From: Chthoniobacterales bacterium
GTDB lineage: Bacteria > Verrucomicrobiota > Verrucomicrobiia > Chthoniobacterales > UBA10450
Assembly: GCA_013812515.1 (NCBI GenBank)
Contig: JACCTI010000047.1
Coordinates: forward strand, 1 to 28,521
Direction of reading: 5' to 3'
Length of the DNA: 28,521 nt
Shown: one piece after another, positions 1 through 7,758 of the stretch
Layout: each line of letters starts with the position of its first letter
Position numbering within the stretch: the first letter of the stretch is position 1
Translations under genes and position numbers: made by a program
Notes under the pieces: model-generated
Told to the model about the DNA's origin: nothing
Database searches by the model: none
Seen by the model: the letters and a program-made list of their open reading frames with translations, nothing else

Positions 1-428
1 TGTCCGCCAACGCGCGCTTCTAACTCCGCAAACTTCCGCGCGAGCGCCCGGTTGTTCTCTAGCGCTCCGCGCAACTGCACAAACGCGCGCATGATGGCGA
101 TGTTGACCTTTACTGCGCGCGCGCTCCTCAACACGCTCGAGAGCATGGCGACGCCCTGTTCGGTGAAGGCATAAGGGTGATGGCGACGTCCACCGCGACC
201 ACGCTTTGAAATCACAATTTGTGATTTCAAATCCGCAAACTCCTCAGATGTAAACTGATAGCGAAGTCCTTCAGGAAGCGATCTGCGTTCCGTTTCACCC
301 GCCTGCGTCAGCGCTCTCACGGTTACTCCGTAAAGCGCAGCAAGGTCCTGACTGAGCATTACTTTTTGCTCCCGAAAGGTGAATATGGTTCGGGTAATCC
401 GCTCAATGGGAACGACCTGCTTCCTCAT
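1..428 (-). CDS. ORF6N-domain protein, C-terminus cut by window edge
   Basis: Reading leftwards from 428 gives about 142 codons that run off the window. The translation shows the ORF6N signature: REQKVMLSQDLAALYGV near residues 18-34, then LKSQIVISKRGRGGRRH and YAFTEQGVAMLSSVL, followed by NIAIMRAFVQLR. ORF6N is a putative DNA-binding domain first described in phage and virus proteins and common on bacterial chromosomes; its target here is unknown. A GGAG lies only 2 nt before the ATG at 428, while the ATG at 359 has GGGAG at 9 nt. I prefer 428 because the family motif begins upstream of 359. The start lies 9 bp after the nuoM stop on the same strand, so the gene may be read through from the complex I operon. 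The C-terminal part is not visible. Confidence 0.85.
   Translation of the reverse strand, partial: MRKQVVPIERITRTIFTFREQKVMLSQDLAALYGVTVRALTQAGETERRSLPEGLRYQFTSEEFADLKSQIVISKRGRGGRRHHPYAFTEQGVAMLSSVLRSARAVKVNIAIMRAFVQLRGALENNRALARKFAELEARVGG
205..231. repeat. Perfect 27-bp palindrome inside the ORF6N gene
   Basis: TTTGAAATCACAA, one central T, then its exact reverse complement TTGTGATTTCAAA. It is AT-rich inside GC-rich coding sequence and encodes the conserved ORF6N segment around LKSQIVISK. It could be an intragenic operator, a repeat-derived segment, or a by-product of codon choice. Confidence 0.8.
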
Positions 429-437
429 CGCTCCAGG

Positions 438-1910
438 TCAGGCAAACAACTGCGCCATCTGGACAACAGTCGTGTTGAAGATGTTAAAAATGAACTGCGG
501 CGCGATGCCGATCGCGAACATGAGGAGGGTGGCGGGAAGCAGGACGAGCTTCTCCTTTGGCCGCAATTCCGGAAACGCGCTGCAGCTTCCCGCGAGCGGT
601 CCACTGAAGAGCGCCTGCATGGCTCGCAAAAAGACGATGGCAGTAATGAGAAGACCGAGAACTGCGACCGCGGTAAAGGAAGCCGCGAGAGCAAAAGAGC
701 CTTTGAAGATCAGGAACTCGCCGACGAAGCCATTTAGTCCCGGCAGGCCCAGCGACGAAAACATCGCAATGCTCATCCAGCCGCAGAGAAGTGGGGCGCG
801 TTGCATCAATCCGCCGAAATCGTCGAGGCCACGCGCGCCGCGGCGTTGCTCAAGCAATCCGACGTAGTAGAAGAGCGTGGCCGCAGTGATGCCGTGATTG
901 AAGATTTGCATGAAGACGCCACTCAAGGCGGCTTGCGTTTCCACCATCGGTTCGGCGGTTCTCGCGGTGATCGCAAAGAGTCCCAGCATGCAGTAGCCCA
1001 AGTGATTGATCGACAGATAGGCTACTATCCGCTTGAGATCGGTCTGCGCCCAAGCCGCCAGTGAAGCGAAAATGATGGAGCAGACTGCCAGGCCCAGCAG
1101 CCAGGGGCCAACGACTCTCATTTCGCTTGGAAAAAGTGGGAGTAAAAGGCGCACAAAGCCGTAGACGCCCATTTTGGAAAGCGTGCCGGTGAGCACCATC
1201 GCGACTCCTGTCGGCGCAGTTTCGTAGGCGTCGGGAAGCCAGGTGTGAAACGGGAACAGCGGGACCTTCACTGCCAGCCCGACAAAAATCCCGGCGAACG
1301 CGAGCCAGGAAATGTTGCTGGTGAGAAGACCGGTTTTGCCGAGCTCGGCCAGTCTGGCGAAGTCGAACGTGCCGTGGACAAAGTAGAGGCCGAGAAAGGC
1401 CAGCAGCATCGCGACACTTCCGAGGAACGTGTAGAGGAAAAACTTTGTCGCGGCGTGTGCGCGTTTCTCGCCGCCCCAGAGTTTGATGAGCAGGAAGGAG
1501 GGGATCAGACTCATCTCGTAGAACAAGAACCAGAGGACAAAGTTCTGCGCTGTGAAGGTCCCGTAGAGGGCTGATTGCATCACGAGCATGAGCGCACAGA
1601 GGCCGCGGCTTCCTTGCTGGGCGAGAAGTGCGAACGGGAAGAGGAGCGAGGTCAGGAGGACAAGCAGCAGACTCAAACCATCAATGCCGACCAGGTATTC
1701 CGCCCCGAGCGCTGGAATCCAGGCGTAGCGTTCGATGAGTTGGAGACCGGCGGCGGAAGAATCAAAGTTTCGCCACAACGTGAACGCGATGATCGCGCTG
1801 AGCGCGTTGAAACCCAGCGCTACTCCGCGGGCTTGACGCGGCCGCGCCGCGCTCACGCACAACGCGCCGACCAGCGGAACGAGGATGAGCGCGGTGATCA
1901 TCCCAACCAT
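438..1910 (-). CDS. nuoM: NADH-quinone oxidoreductase subunit M
   Basis: This 490-residue hydrophobic protein is the NuoM (ND4-like) proton-pumping subunit of respiratory complex I, in the cytoplasmic membrane. Family landmarks are LFYEMSLIPSFLLI near 130-143 with the conserved membrane Glu, AVKVPLFPFHTWLPDAYE with the conserved Lys near 212-228, and QTDLKRIVAYLSINHLGY near 289-306. Length is typical for the family. The first ATG (1910) overlaps the end of nuoL by 13 bp. A second ATG at 1901 would give a classic ATGA overlap with the nuoL stop, so the start is uncertain by three codons. Neither has a clear Shine-Dalgarno. It is the last nuo gene here: nuoN, usually next, is replaced by an ORF6N gene. 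Confidence 0.97.
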   Translation of the reverse strand: MVGMITALILVPLVGALCVSAARPRQARGVALGFNALSAIIAFTLWRNFDSSAAGLQLIERYAWIPALGAEYLVGIDGLSLLLVLLTSLLFPFALLAQQGSRGLCALMLVMQSALYGTFTAQNFVLWFLFYEMSLIPSFLLIKLWGGEKRAHAATKFFLYTFLGSVAMLLAFLGLYFVHGTFDFARLAELGKTGLLTSNISWLAFAGIFVGLAVKVPLFPFHTWLPDAYETAPTGVAMVLTGTLSKMGVYGFVRLLLPLFPSEMRVVGPWLLGLAVCSIIFASLAAWAQTDLKRIVAYLSINHLGYCMLGLFAITARTAEPMVETQAALSGVFMQIFNHGITAATLFYYVGLLEQRRGARGLDDFGGLMQRAPLLCGWMSIAMFSSLGLPGLNGFVGEFLIFKGSFALAASFTAVAVLGLLITAIVFLRAMQALFSGPLAGSCSAFPELRPKEKLVLLPATLLMFAIGIAPQFIFNIFNTTVVQMAQLFA

Positions 1911-3922
1911 GCGTAGAGAAGGAGCAACGCGAGCATCCCGACACCTACCGCGCCGAGATACGTCTGGACCTGGCCGGAATGCGCGGCAGAGATTACGCGC
2001 CCGAGATCGCGCGCACCGAAGGTCGTCTCATCGACGGCGGCGTTGATGCCGCGCTCATCGGCGCCCTTGTTTAGATCACCAAAGAGCCGAGCGATACCGC
2101 CAACCGTGCGCACAAGCCCGTCCCAAACATGGCGATCCATCCAGTCGGAAAGCCGGGCGGCCATTCTGCTGAAGGCAATCACGGTGCGAGCATAGATCTC
2201 GTCCAGCCACATTCGGTTTTCGAGAAAGCGAAAGAGCGCGGGTTGCGCAGCTTCCAGTGGATCGCGTTCGGTTGGATTGCGATAGATCAGAATTCCCAAT
2301 CCAATCCCGGCGGCCACCAGCGCGAACGAGACGAGGAGCGCCGGCTGGATCAAACGCGCGGTCTCGAAATGTGCTCGCGCGCCGCTCAGGTATTCGTGCA
2401 GCCAAGGCCAGGCGGGAGTGAGCAGCAGGCTCAAGGCAATCGTGCAAAATGCGAGCACGATCAGCGGCAGCGTCATGACTCGGGGACTTTCGTGCGCACG
2501 CTCCGACGCGGCATGGCGACGGCCGAAGAAAACGTAGATCATTTGCCGAGTCATGTAGAGCGCGGTGAGGACGACGCCGGCCATCATGAGGTAGTGCGGC
2601 ACGCGCGATCCCGGCCAGTGCGCCGTGGCCTGGAGGATTTCCTCTTTCGTCCACGCTCCGGCGAAAAACAGTGGGACGCCGCTCAACGCCATCATCCCCA
2701 CCGCGTAGGTGATAAGCGTAATCGGGATCATTCCGCGTAATCCTCCCATCCGCCGGATGTCCTGCTCGTGTTGACAGCTGTGGATAACAGAGCCGGCTCC
2801 AAGAAAGAGCAGCGCTTTGAAAAAGCCATGCGCGAGCAAATGCATCACGCCCACCGCGACTCCGCCCACGCCTAACGACACCATCATTAAGCCGAGCTGA
2901 GAGACCGTGGAATAAGCGAGAATGCGTTTGATGTCCCATTGCGCGAGGGCGATGAGCGACGCCATCAAAGCAGTGATGACGCCGACCCACACGACCACTG
3001 TGAGTGAAGGCGTCACGCCGTTGTAGCCGGCCGCGCTGAGGCCGGCATGGCCGGGGTCGACGCCCCCGGCTACAACTCCGCCCATTGAAAAAAGCGGGTA
3101 GACGCGGGCGACGAGGAAGACGCCGGCGGCAACCATTGTCGCCGCGTGGATCAACGCGCTCACCGGCGTCGGGCCTTCCATCGCGTCGGGCAGCCAGACA
3201 TGGAGCGGGAACTGGCCTGATTTGCTGACGGCACCGCAGAAGATCAGGAGCGCGATCGCGGTAGCGCTGGGGCCAATCGCGAGGAGTGCTGCGCTTTCGA
3301 GGCAACCTCGGCCCTCCTCGTAGAAGAGCAGTGTCCCGCTGCTCCCGTAGAGCCAGAGGAGACCGACGAAGAAACCGAGATCACCGATGCGCGTGGTGAT
3401 GAACGCTTTCTTTGCGGCAGCAGCGGCGCTCGGCTTGTGAATCCAGAATCCAATCAGGAGGTAGGACGCGATCCCAACAAGCTCCCAACAGACAAATAGC
3501 AGCAACAGGCTGTTCGCAATCACAACGCCGAGCATGGCCGCAGTGAAAAACGACAAATAGGCGAAGAAGCGGGCGAAGTGTTCGTCTCCAGCCATGTAAC
3601 CGACGCTGAAAACGAAGATCCAGAGCGCGACGAACGTGATCATGATCAACATCGCGGCGGTGAGCGGGTCCAGCACCCAACCGATGCGCAGCGATTGTTC
3701 GCCGAAACTGAACCAGGTGAAGTTGTGAACCACGCGAAATCCGGGCGTGGCCAGGGTTTGCAAAAAGGCGGCCGCGGAAAAACCAAGCGCGACGAGTTGC
3801 CCGAATATGGCGAGCATCGCGCTCGCGCTGTGTCGCGATTTCTTGAGAGAAAGAATGAGAAGGGAAACAACCAGCGGCGCCGCGGGAATGAGCCACAAGC
3901 TGGGGACCAAGGAGAAAGTCAT
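1898..3922 (-). CDS. nuoL: NADH-quinone oxidoreductase subunit L
   Basis: This 674-residue NuoL (ND5-like) proton-pumping subunit of complex I shows CWELVGIASYLLIGFW with the conserved Glu, SKSGQFPLHVWLPDAMEGPTP with the conserved Lys, then ALIHAATMVAAGVFLVAR. The C-terminal part carries the amphipathic lateral-helix region and a final membrane segment. Residues 283-301 (VVAGGVDPGHAGLSAAGYN) are not expected in the family: they correspond exactly to a palindromic element inserted in frame in the loop after VYPLFSMGG and before the next membrane segment (TVVVWVGVITALMASL). The rest of the frame is intact, so the gene looks functional. The start is 36 bp after the nuoK stop and has no strong ribosome-binding site. 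Confidence 0.97.
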   Translation of the reverse strand: MTFSLVPSLWLIPAAPLVVSLLILSLKKSRHSASAMLAIFGQLVALGFSAAAFLQTLATPGFRVVHNFTWFSFGEQSLRIGWVLDPLTAAMLIMITFVALWIFVFSVGYMAGDEHFARFFAYLSFFTAAMLGVVIANSLLLLFVCWELVGIASYLLIGFWIHKPSAAAAAKKAFITTRIGDLGFFVGLLWLYGSSGTLLFYEEGRGCLESAALLAIGPSATAIALLIFCGAVSKSGQFPLHVWLPDAMEGPTPVSALIHAATMVAAGVFLVARVYPLFSMGGVVAGGVDPGHAGLSAAGYNGVTPSLTVVVWVGVITALMASLIALAQWDIKRILAYSTVSQLGLMMVSLGVGGVAVGVMHLLAHGFFKALLFLGAGSVIHSCQHEQDIRRMGGLRGMIPITLITYAVGMMALSGVPLFFAGAWTKEEILQATAHWPGSRVPHYLMMAGVVLTALYMTRQMIYVFFGRRHAASERAHESPRVMTLPLIVLAFCTIALSLLLTPAWPWLHEYLSGARAHFETARLIQPALLVSFALVAAGIGLGILIYRNPTERDPLEAAQPALFRFLENRMWLDEIYARTVIAFSRMAARLSDWMDRHVWDGLVRTVGGIARLFGDLNKGADERGINAAVDETTFGARDLGRVISAAHSGQVQTYLGAVGVGMLALLLLYAWLG
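3020..3076. repeat. Palindromic element (GTTGTAGCC family) inserted in frame in nuoL
   Basis: 57 bp, exactly 19 codons, beginning on a nuoL codon boundary. Termini are GTTGTAGCC and GGCTACAAC in inverted orientation; the inner arms GGCCGGGGTCGACGCCCCC and GCGCTGAGGCC are imperfect. It is related to the copies at 22530-22633 (intergenic) and 26762-26836 (in another gene). Confidence 0.88.
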
Positions 3923-3958
3923 ACGTTGGTTACGAGCAGAAGGAAGAGTTCCCGAAGC

Positions 3959-4273
3959 TCATCCCTTGAGCTGATCAAGCTGATCGACATTCGTCGTGCG
4001 GTAGTGACGATAAACCGCGATCACCAACGCGAGGCCCACAGCGGCTTCCGCAGCTGCAATCGCGATTGCGAAGATCGCCACCATCACTCCGGTGGGTGCC
4101 TGCGGCTGCGGATCGAAACGCCAGAAGGCGACGAAGTTCAGGTTCGCAGCCGCAAGCATCAGCTCGATCCCAATCAGGATGAAGATTGCGTGGCGCCGGC
4201 TGAGTGCGGCGAGCAGGCCGATGCAGAAGAGGGCCGCGGAGACGAGGAGAAAAAGTTGGAGCGTGGGAGTCAT
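3959..4273 (-). CDS. nuoK: NADH-quinone oxidoreductase subunit K
   Basis: This 104-residue protein has three predicted membrane helices and is the NuoK (ND4L-like) subunit of complex I. LIGIELMLAAANLNFVAF near residues 33-50 contains the conserved intramembrane Glu. A second acidic residue lies in the third helix (IAAAEAAVGLALVIAVYR). Size is typical for the family. A GAGG lies about 10 nt upstream of the ATG. It lies 61 bp after nuoJ and 36 bp before nuoL, so it belongs to the same operon. The only oddity is a hairpin in the nuoJ-nuoK spacer. Confidence 0.97.
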   Translation of the reverse strand: MTPTLQLFLLVSAALFCIGLLAALSRRHAIFILIGIELMLAAANLNFVAFWRFDPQPQAPTGVMVAIFAIAIAAAEAAVGLALVIAVYRHYRTTNVDQLDQLKG

Positions 4274-4291
4274 CGCGAAACGTCCTCACGA

Positions 4292-4325
4292 TTGGTAGCG
4301 CGCGCGTCTCGCGTGCGCTCGCCAA
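4292..4325. repeat. Hairpin in the nuoJ-nuoK spacer
   Basis: TTGG...CCAA ends enclose CGCGCGTCTCGCGTGCG, an imperfect GC-rich stem. It could fold in the nuo transcript between two translated genes and affect processing or stability; no T-run follows, so it is unlikely to be a terminator. Confidence 0.5.
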
Positions 4326-4334
4326 GTCCATGGA

Positions 4335-4817
4335 TCACCGTTTTTCCTCCATCACCAGAACCAACGCGCCGATAAGCGCCGCGGTGAGTACCACTCCGAC
4401 ACATTGCAGCGGCCAGACGTAATCGGTCATCAGCACTTCGCCGATGGCTCGCACGGTCAGCGGCTCGATGCCAGGCGCCGCGACCGCAAGTGCGGGAGTT
4501 TGAAAAATGGCCCAGAGCAGCCCCACAAAGACGGCCAGCGCAACGACCGCTCCTCCCCAGTCAGAAGCATGATCCTTCTCTCGTTCGCGGCGGGTCAGCA
4601 GAATGGTGAAGACGATTAGCACCGCGACCGCGCCGACATAGACGAACACTTGCACGAGGCCGACAAACTCCGCGCCGAGCAAGAAGTAGAAGCCGGCAAG
4701 CCCAAGGAACGCGCCCACCAGGCAAAGCGCGGCATGAATCAGGCGCGGCAAGACGGCCGCGGCGAGTGCTCCGGCCAATGTGAGGATCGCAATAAAAAGA
4801 AACGCGGCCGTGTTCAT
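4335..4817 (-). CDS. nuoJ: NADH-quinone oxidoreductase subunit J
   Basis: This 160-residue membrane protein begins MNTAAFLFIAILTLAGALA and carries the NuoJ (ND6-like) core FVGLVQVFVYVGAVAVLIVFTILLT near residues 50-75. That segment covers the third helix with the pi-bulge important for coupling in complex I. The start at 4817 was chosen over a much longer upstream frame because it overlaps the nuoH stop by 4 bp (ATGA) and begins right before the first predicted helix. It should be translationally coupled to nuoH. nuoI, which normally separates H and J, is absent. Confidence 0.96.
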   Translation of the reverse strand: MNTAAFLFIAILTLAGALAAAVLPRLIHAALCLVGAFLGLAGFYFLLGAEFVGLVQVFVYVGAVAVLIVFTILLTRREREKDHASDWGGAVVALAVFVGLLWAIFQTPALAVAAPGIEPLTVRAIGEVLMTDYVWPLQCVGVVLTAALIGALVLVMEEKR

Positions 4818-6004
4818 TCGGCGAAGCGATACGTGCGAGGGGCGAATTTCTTTCGTGCGTCGAGCAAGCGCGAAAGCACAAAATAAACGGCGACAACGAT
4901 GACGAGCGACCAGAGCCATCCGGCAAGGCGTCGCGCCTGATAGTGCCAGACGGCGGCTGCGAGGACGCAGGCAAATGCCATCGGGAGCATGAATTTCCAG
5001 GCGAAATTCATGACGTGATCGACGCGCATGCGCGGCAGCGTTCCGCGAATCCAGATGAAGACGAAAAGAAGCGTGCTGAGCTTGGCGAAGAACCAAACGT
5101 AGGACGGAATGAACCGAAGCGGCGCAAACGGTGCGTTCCAGCCACCGAGAAAAAGCGTCACGGCCAGGCCGCTGATGGCAAACATCCCGAAGTATTCCGC
5201 GAGGAAAAAGGTCGCGTACTTGAACCCGGAGTATTCCGTCATATGTCCGGCCACGATTTCCGATTCACCTTCCGGGACATCGAAGGGCGTCCGGTTCGAT
5301 TCGACCAGACCCGAGACGAAGAACAAGAGGAAGCCGGCCGCACCCCAGGGCGTGACGACAAACCAATGCGGAATCACGCCTAACGAGTAACCGCTCTGCG
5401 CCGCGACGATCGCATCCGGGGAAAGCGAACCGACGATCATTACGACCGGCAGCACGGAGAGAATGAGCGGCAGCTCGTAGCTGACCATCTGCGCGATCGC
5501 GCGCATCGCGCCGAGCATGGAGAACTTGTTGTTGCTGCCCCAGCCCGCCATGAAGACGGCGAGTTCGGTAGCGGAGCCGACCGCGAAGAAAAACAGGATG
5601 CCGCCATCGATTGCGAAGGGCGTCATGTTCCGGCCATATGGAATCACTCCGAGGGCTAGAATGGTGGGCGCCGCCACCATGATTGGCGCAAGGAAATGCA
5701 CGACCTTGTCGGCGCGCGCCGGGACGATGTCTTCCTTGATCAACATTTTGATTCCGTCGGCCACCGGCTGGAGGAGGCCGAATGGACCCACGCGATTCGG
5801 GCCAAGACGATTCTGGATGCGCGCGAGAATCTTGCGCTCGAGCACGGACATGAGGGCGAAGAGCCCAAGAAAAACGTGAATCAGAACCAGGATGGTAATG
5901 AGGCTGGAAACGAGGCGAACCAGCCATTCCGGTGCGCCGACGAAAAAAGAGAGGATGTATCGCTTCGCACCGACGAAAATCTGGTCGAGGAATTCGCCGG
6001 GCAT
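4814..6004 (-). CDS. nuoH: NADH-quinone oxidoreductase subunit H
   Basis: This 396-residue NuoH (ND1-like) subunit forms part of the quinone-binding chamber of complex I. Visible landmarks are LERKILARIQNRLGPNRVGP near 54-73, DGIKMLIKED near 84-93, AGWGSNNKFSMLGAMRAIAQ and MVSYELPL near 150-180, and a VPEGESEIVAGHMTEYSG segment near 240-257, matching the conserved acidic quinone-site loop. It is longer than many homologues because of an extra C-terminal membrane segment (LWSLVIVVAVYFVLSRLL) and a basic tail. It is the first nuo gene here; the 220 bp upstream hold no other nuo gene, so this is a stand-alone H-J-K-L-M cluster. No obvious promoter or strong ribosome-binding site. Confidence 0.97.
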   Translation of the reverse strand: MPGEFLDQIFVGAKRYILSFFVGAPEWLVRLVSSLITILVLIHVFLGLFALMSVLERKILARIQNRLGPNRVGPFGLLQPVADGIKMLIKEDIVPARADKVVHFLAPIMVAAPTILALGVIPYGRNMTPFAIDGGILFFFAVGSATELAVFMAGWGSNNKFSMLGAMRAIAQMVSYELPLILSVLPVVMIVGSLSPDAIVAAQSGYSLGVIPHWFVVTPWGAAGFLLFFVSGLVESNRTPFDVPEGESEIVAGHMTEYSGFKYATFFLAEYFGMFAISGLAVTLFLGGWNAPFAPLRFIPSYVWFFAKLSTLLFVFIWIRGTLPRMRVDHVMNFAWKFMLPMAFACVLAAAVWHYQARRLAGWLWSLVIVVAVYFVLSRLLDARKKFAPRTYRFAE

Positions 6005-6224
6005 CCGTGCTGAAGAAAAGCGAGCGGCGATTTTTTAAGCAAGACGGAATCGCAACGGGAGCCGCGATTGGTGATCTTTCTGGGCTTTGCTGCGAAGAAA
6101 AGCGGCCCCCGGCTCAGGGCGCGAGGAGCGCGGACGCAAGCTTAACGCGCGTGTTCGCCTCAAGAGCTTCTCAAACAACGATCAACGAACAGCAGCCCCG
6201 CTCGGAGACCGCGGCGCGGCGTCC

Positions 6225-7616
6225 TTACCGTTCGACCGGAAATCCGGCTTTTTTCCAGGCTTGCCAGCTTCCGGGAACGTTGTGGATCTTCTCGAACCCC
6301 TCCTGCTTCAGAATACTTGCTGCGAGACTCGCACGATAACCGCTCGCACAATAAACCGCTGTCGGCTTCGTTTTATCAAGTCCTGCGCTTCGCTCCCGCA
6401 GCTCCGGCAGAAAACAATGCTGCGCCGCCGGAATGTGGCCGTGCTTCCACTCGCCGGGCCCGCGGACATCGAGCAATTGGAAATCTTTTCCGTCGCGCTG
6501 GAGATCATGCACGCTGAGCTGCGGGATCTCCTCAATCGGAAAACCGGCCGATTCCCAGGTTTCAATTCCGCCGACGAGATAGCCGGCGAACTTCGTGTAG
6601 CCGGTCCGGACGAAGAGCTTCACTACATCGTGAACCGCGTTGTCGTTCTCCAGGACAAGGAGCACTGCGTCTTGCGGATCGAGCAGCCAACCGGCCCAAA
6701 TCGAGAGCGACGGCGAACCGCCGATATTGAGCGCGCCCGGAATATGACCGCCACCGAACGCGCGCATCGAGCGCGTATCGACCAGCACTCCTTTTTTCTC
6801 CTCTATCGCCCTTTTGAAGGCCTGCGCCGGCAACGCCGCCACCCGCGGAAGATGACCGATGATTTTCGGCCCCTCCGCGTTGATTTTCTTCATGCGCGGA
6901 TAGTAGGTGGGAACTGGTGGCGCGGTCCGCAGCGCGTAATCCGTGAACTCCTCCACGTCGTCGAATTGCAGGAATGGATTGTTAGCCCGCTCGTAACCAA
7001 TCGTGCTTTGCAGCCGATCCCCAATATCCGCGCCGCAAGGCGATCCGGCACCGTGGCCCGGATGGATGATGACGCTGTCGGGCAGGCCCAGAAAATATTC
7101 GTTCAAGGTGCGAAACTGCTGCGCCGCCAGTTGCTTCGTGTGAGCGCTGCCGAGTAGATCGGGACGCCCGGCGGAGCTGACGAAAAGTGAGTCGCCGGTC
7201 AGCACACCCCACGGCGTCTCCGGTGTGTCCTTTTCGGCAACCTCGAAGCTGATGTGCTCTGGCGTGTGGCCTGGAGTATGCCGCACTGTCAGGAGGGTGT
7301 CGCCGAACGTGAACGTATCGCCGTCGTGCAGCTTCTCGGTTTCGAAGCCGTACTGCGCGCCCGCTTCATGGCTTACGTAGATTTTCGCCAGATCGACTTG
7401 CGCGCAAAGCTCCCGCGCACCGCTTACGAGATCGGCGTGAATGTGCGTCTCGAAGACATGCGTGATGGAGACATTCTTTTCCCGCGCCAGTTCGATGTAT
7501 TTGTCGACGTCCGGGGTCGGATCGAAGACGGCGGCGGTTCCTTCCTCATCGTCGCCCAGCAAATACGAAAGCTCCGCGATTCCTTCCGTCTGGATGCGTT
7601 CAAAGACAAGTGACAT
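6225..7616 (-). CDS. MBL-fold persulfide dioxygenase-like protein with two rhodanese domains
   Basis: 463 residues: an N-terminal metallo-beta-lactamase fold (about 1-240) and two rhodanese domains (about 265-360 and 370-463), the arrangement of ETHE1/CstB-type sulfur enzymes. Those proteins oxidise persulfides with a mononuclear iron and move sulfane sulfur. The metal motif is THIHADLVSG (H58, H60, D62), followed by HTPGHTPEH with H117, GDSLF with D142 and HPGHG near 185. H58, H117 and D142 match the ETHE1 facial triad; position 63 is Leu where many relatives have His. The second rhodanese domain has the catalytic loop CASGYRAS with C423; the first has no Cys there and is probably structural. 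No signal peptide, so cytoplasmic. No clear operon partner. Confidence 0.9.
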   Translation of the reverse strand: MSLVFERIQTEGIAELSYLLGDDEEGTAAVFDPTPDVDKYIELAREKNVSITHVFETHIHADLVSGARELCAQVDLAKIYVSHEAGAQYGFETEKLHDGDTFTFGDTLLTVRHTPGHTPEHISFEVAEKDTPETPWGVLTGDSLFVSSAGRPDLLGSAHTKQLAAQQFRTLNEYFLGLPDSVIIHPGHGAGSPCGADIGDRLQSTIGYERANNPFLQFDDVEEFTDYALRTAPPVPTYYPRMKKINAEGPKIIGHLPRVAALPAQAFKRAIEEKKGVLVDTRSMRAFGGGHIPGALNIGGSPSLSIWAGWLLDPQDAVLLVLENDNAVHDVVKLFVRTGYTKFAGYLVGGIETWESAGFPIEEIPQLSVHDLQRDGKDFQLLDVRGPGEWKHGHIPAAQHCFLPELRERSAGLDKTKPTAVYCASGYRASLAASILKQEGFEKIHNVPGSWQAWKKAGFPVER

Positions 7617-7758
7617 CGGTTATCGCCGCGATGATAGAAAAAGGGTGCGGCCCGATCAAGCGTAGTTGTAACTGGTGACAGGTATTTGTGGATGATTTCC
7701 TTCCTCCACCGATCCCCGGTCGCTATTCACATCCTCGGCCCAGGGGAATGCCTTCGAA

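Noticed and set aside
4818..5096. Longer N-terminus for nuoJ
   Set aside because: The extra 93 residues overlap nuoH in another frame and are Arg-rich; the ATGA overlap start at 4817 fits NuoJ.
6087..7157. 356-residue plus-strand open frame
   Set aside because: Antisense to the MBL/rhodanese gene; composition is Arg-rich without any family motif.
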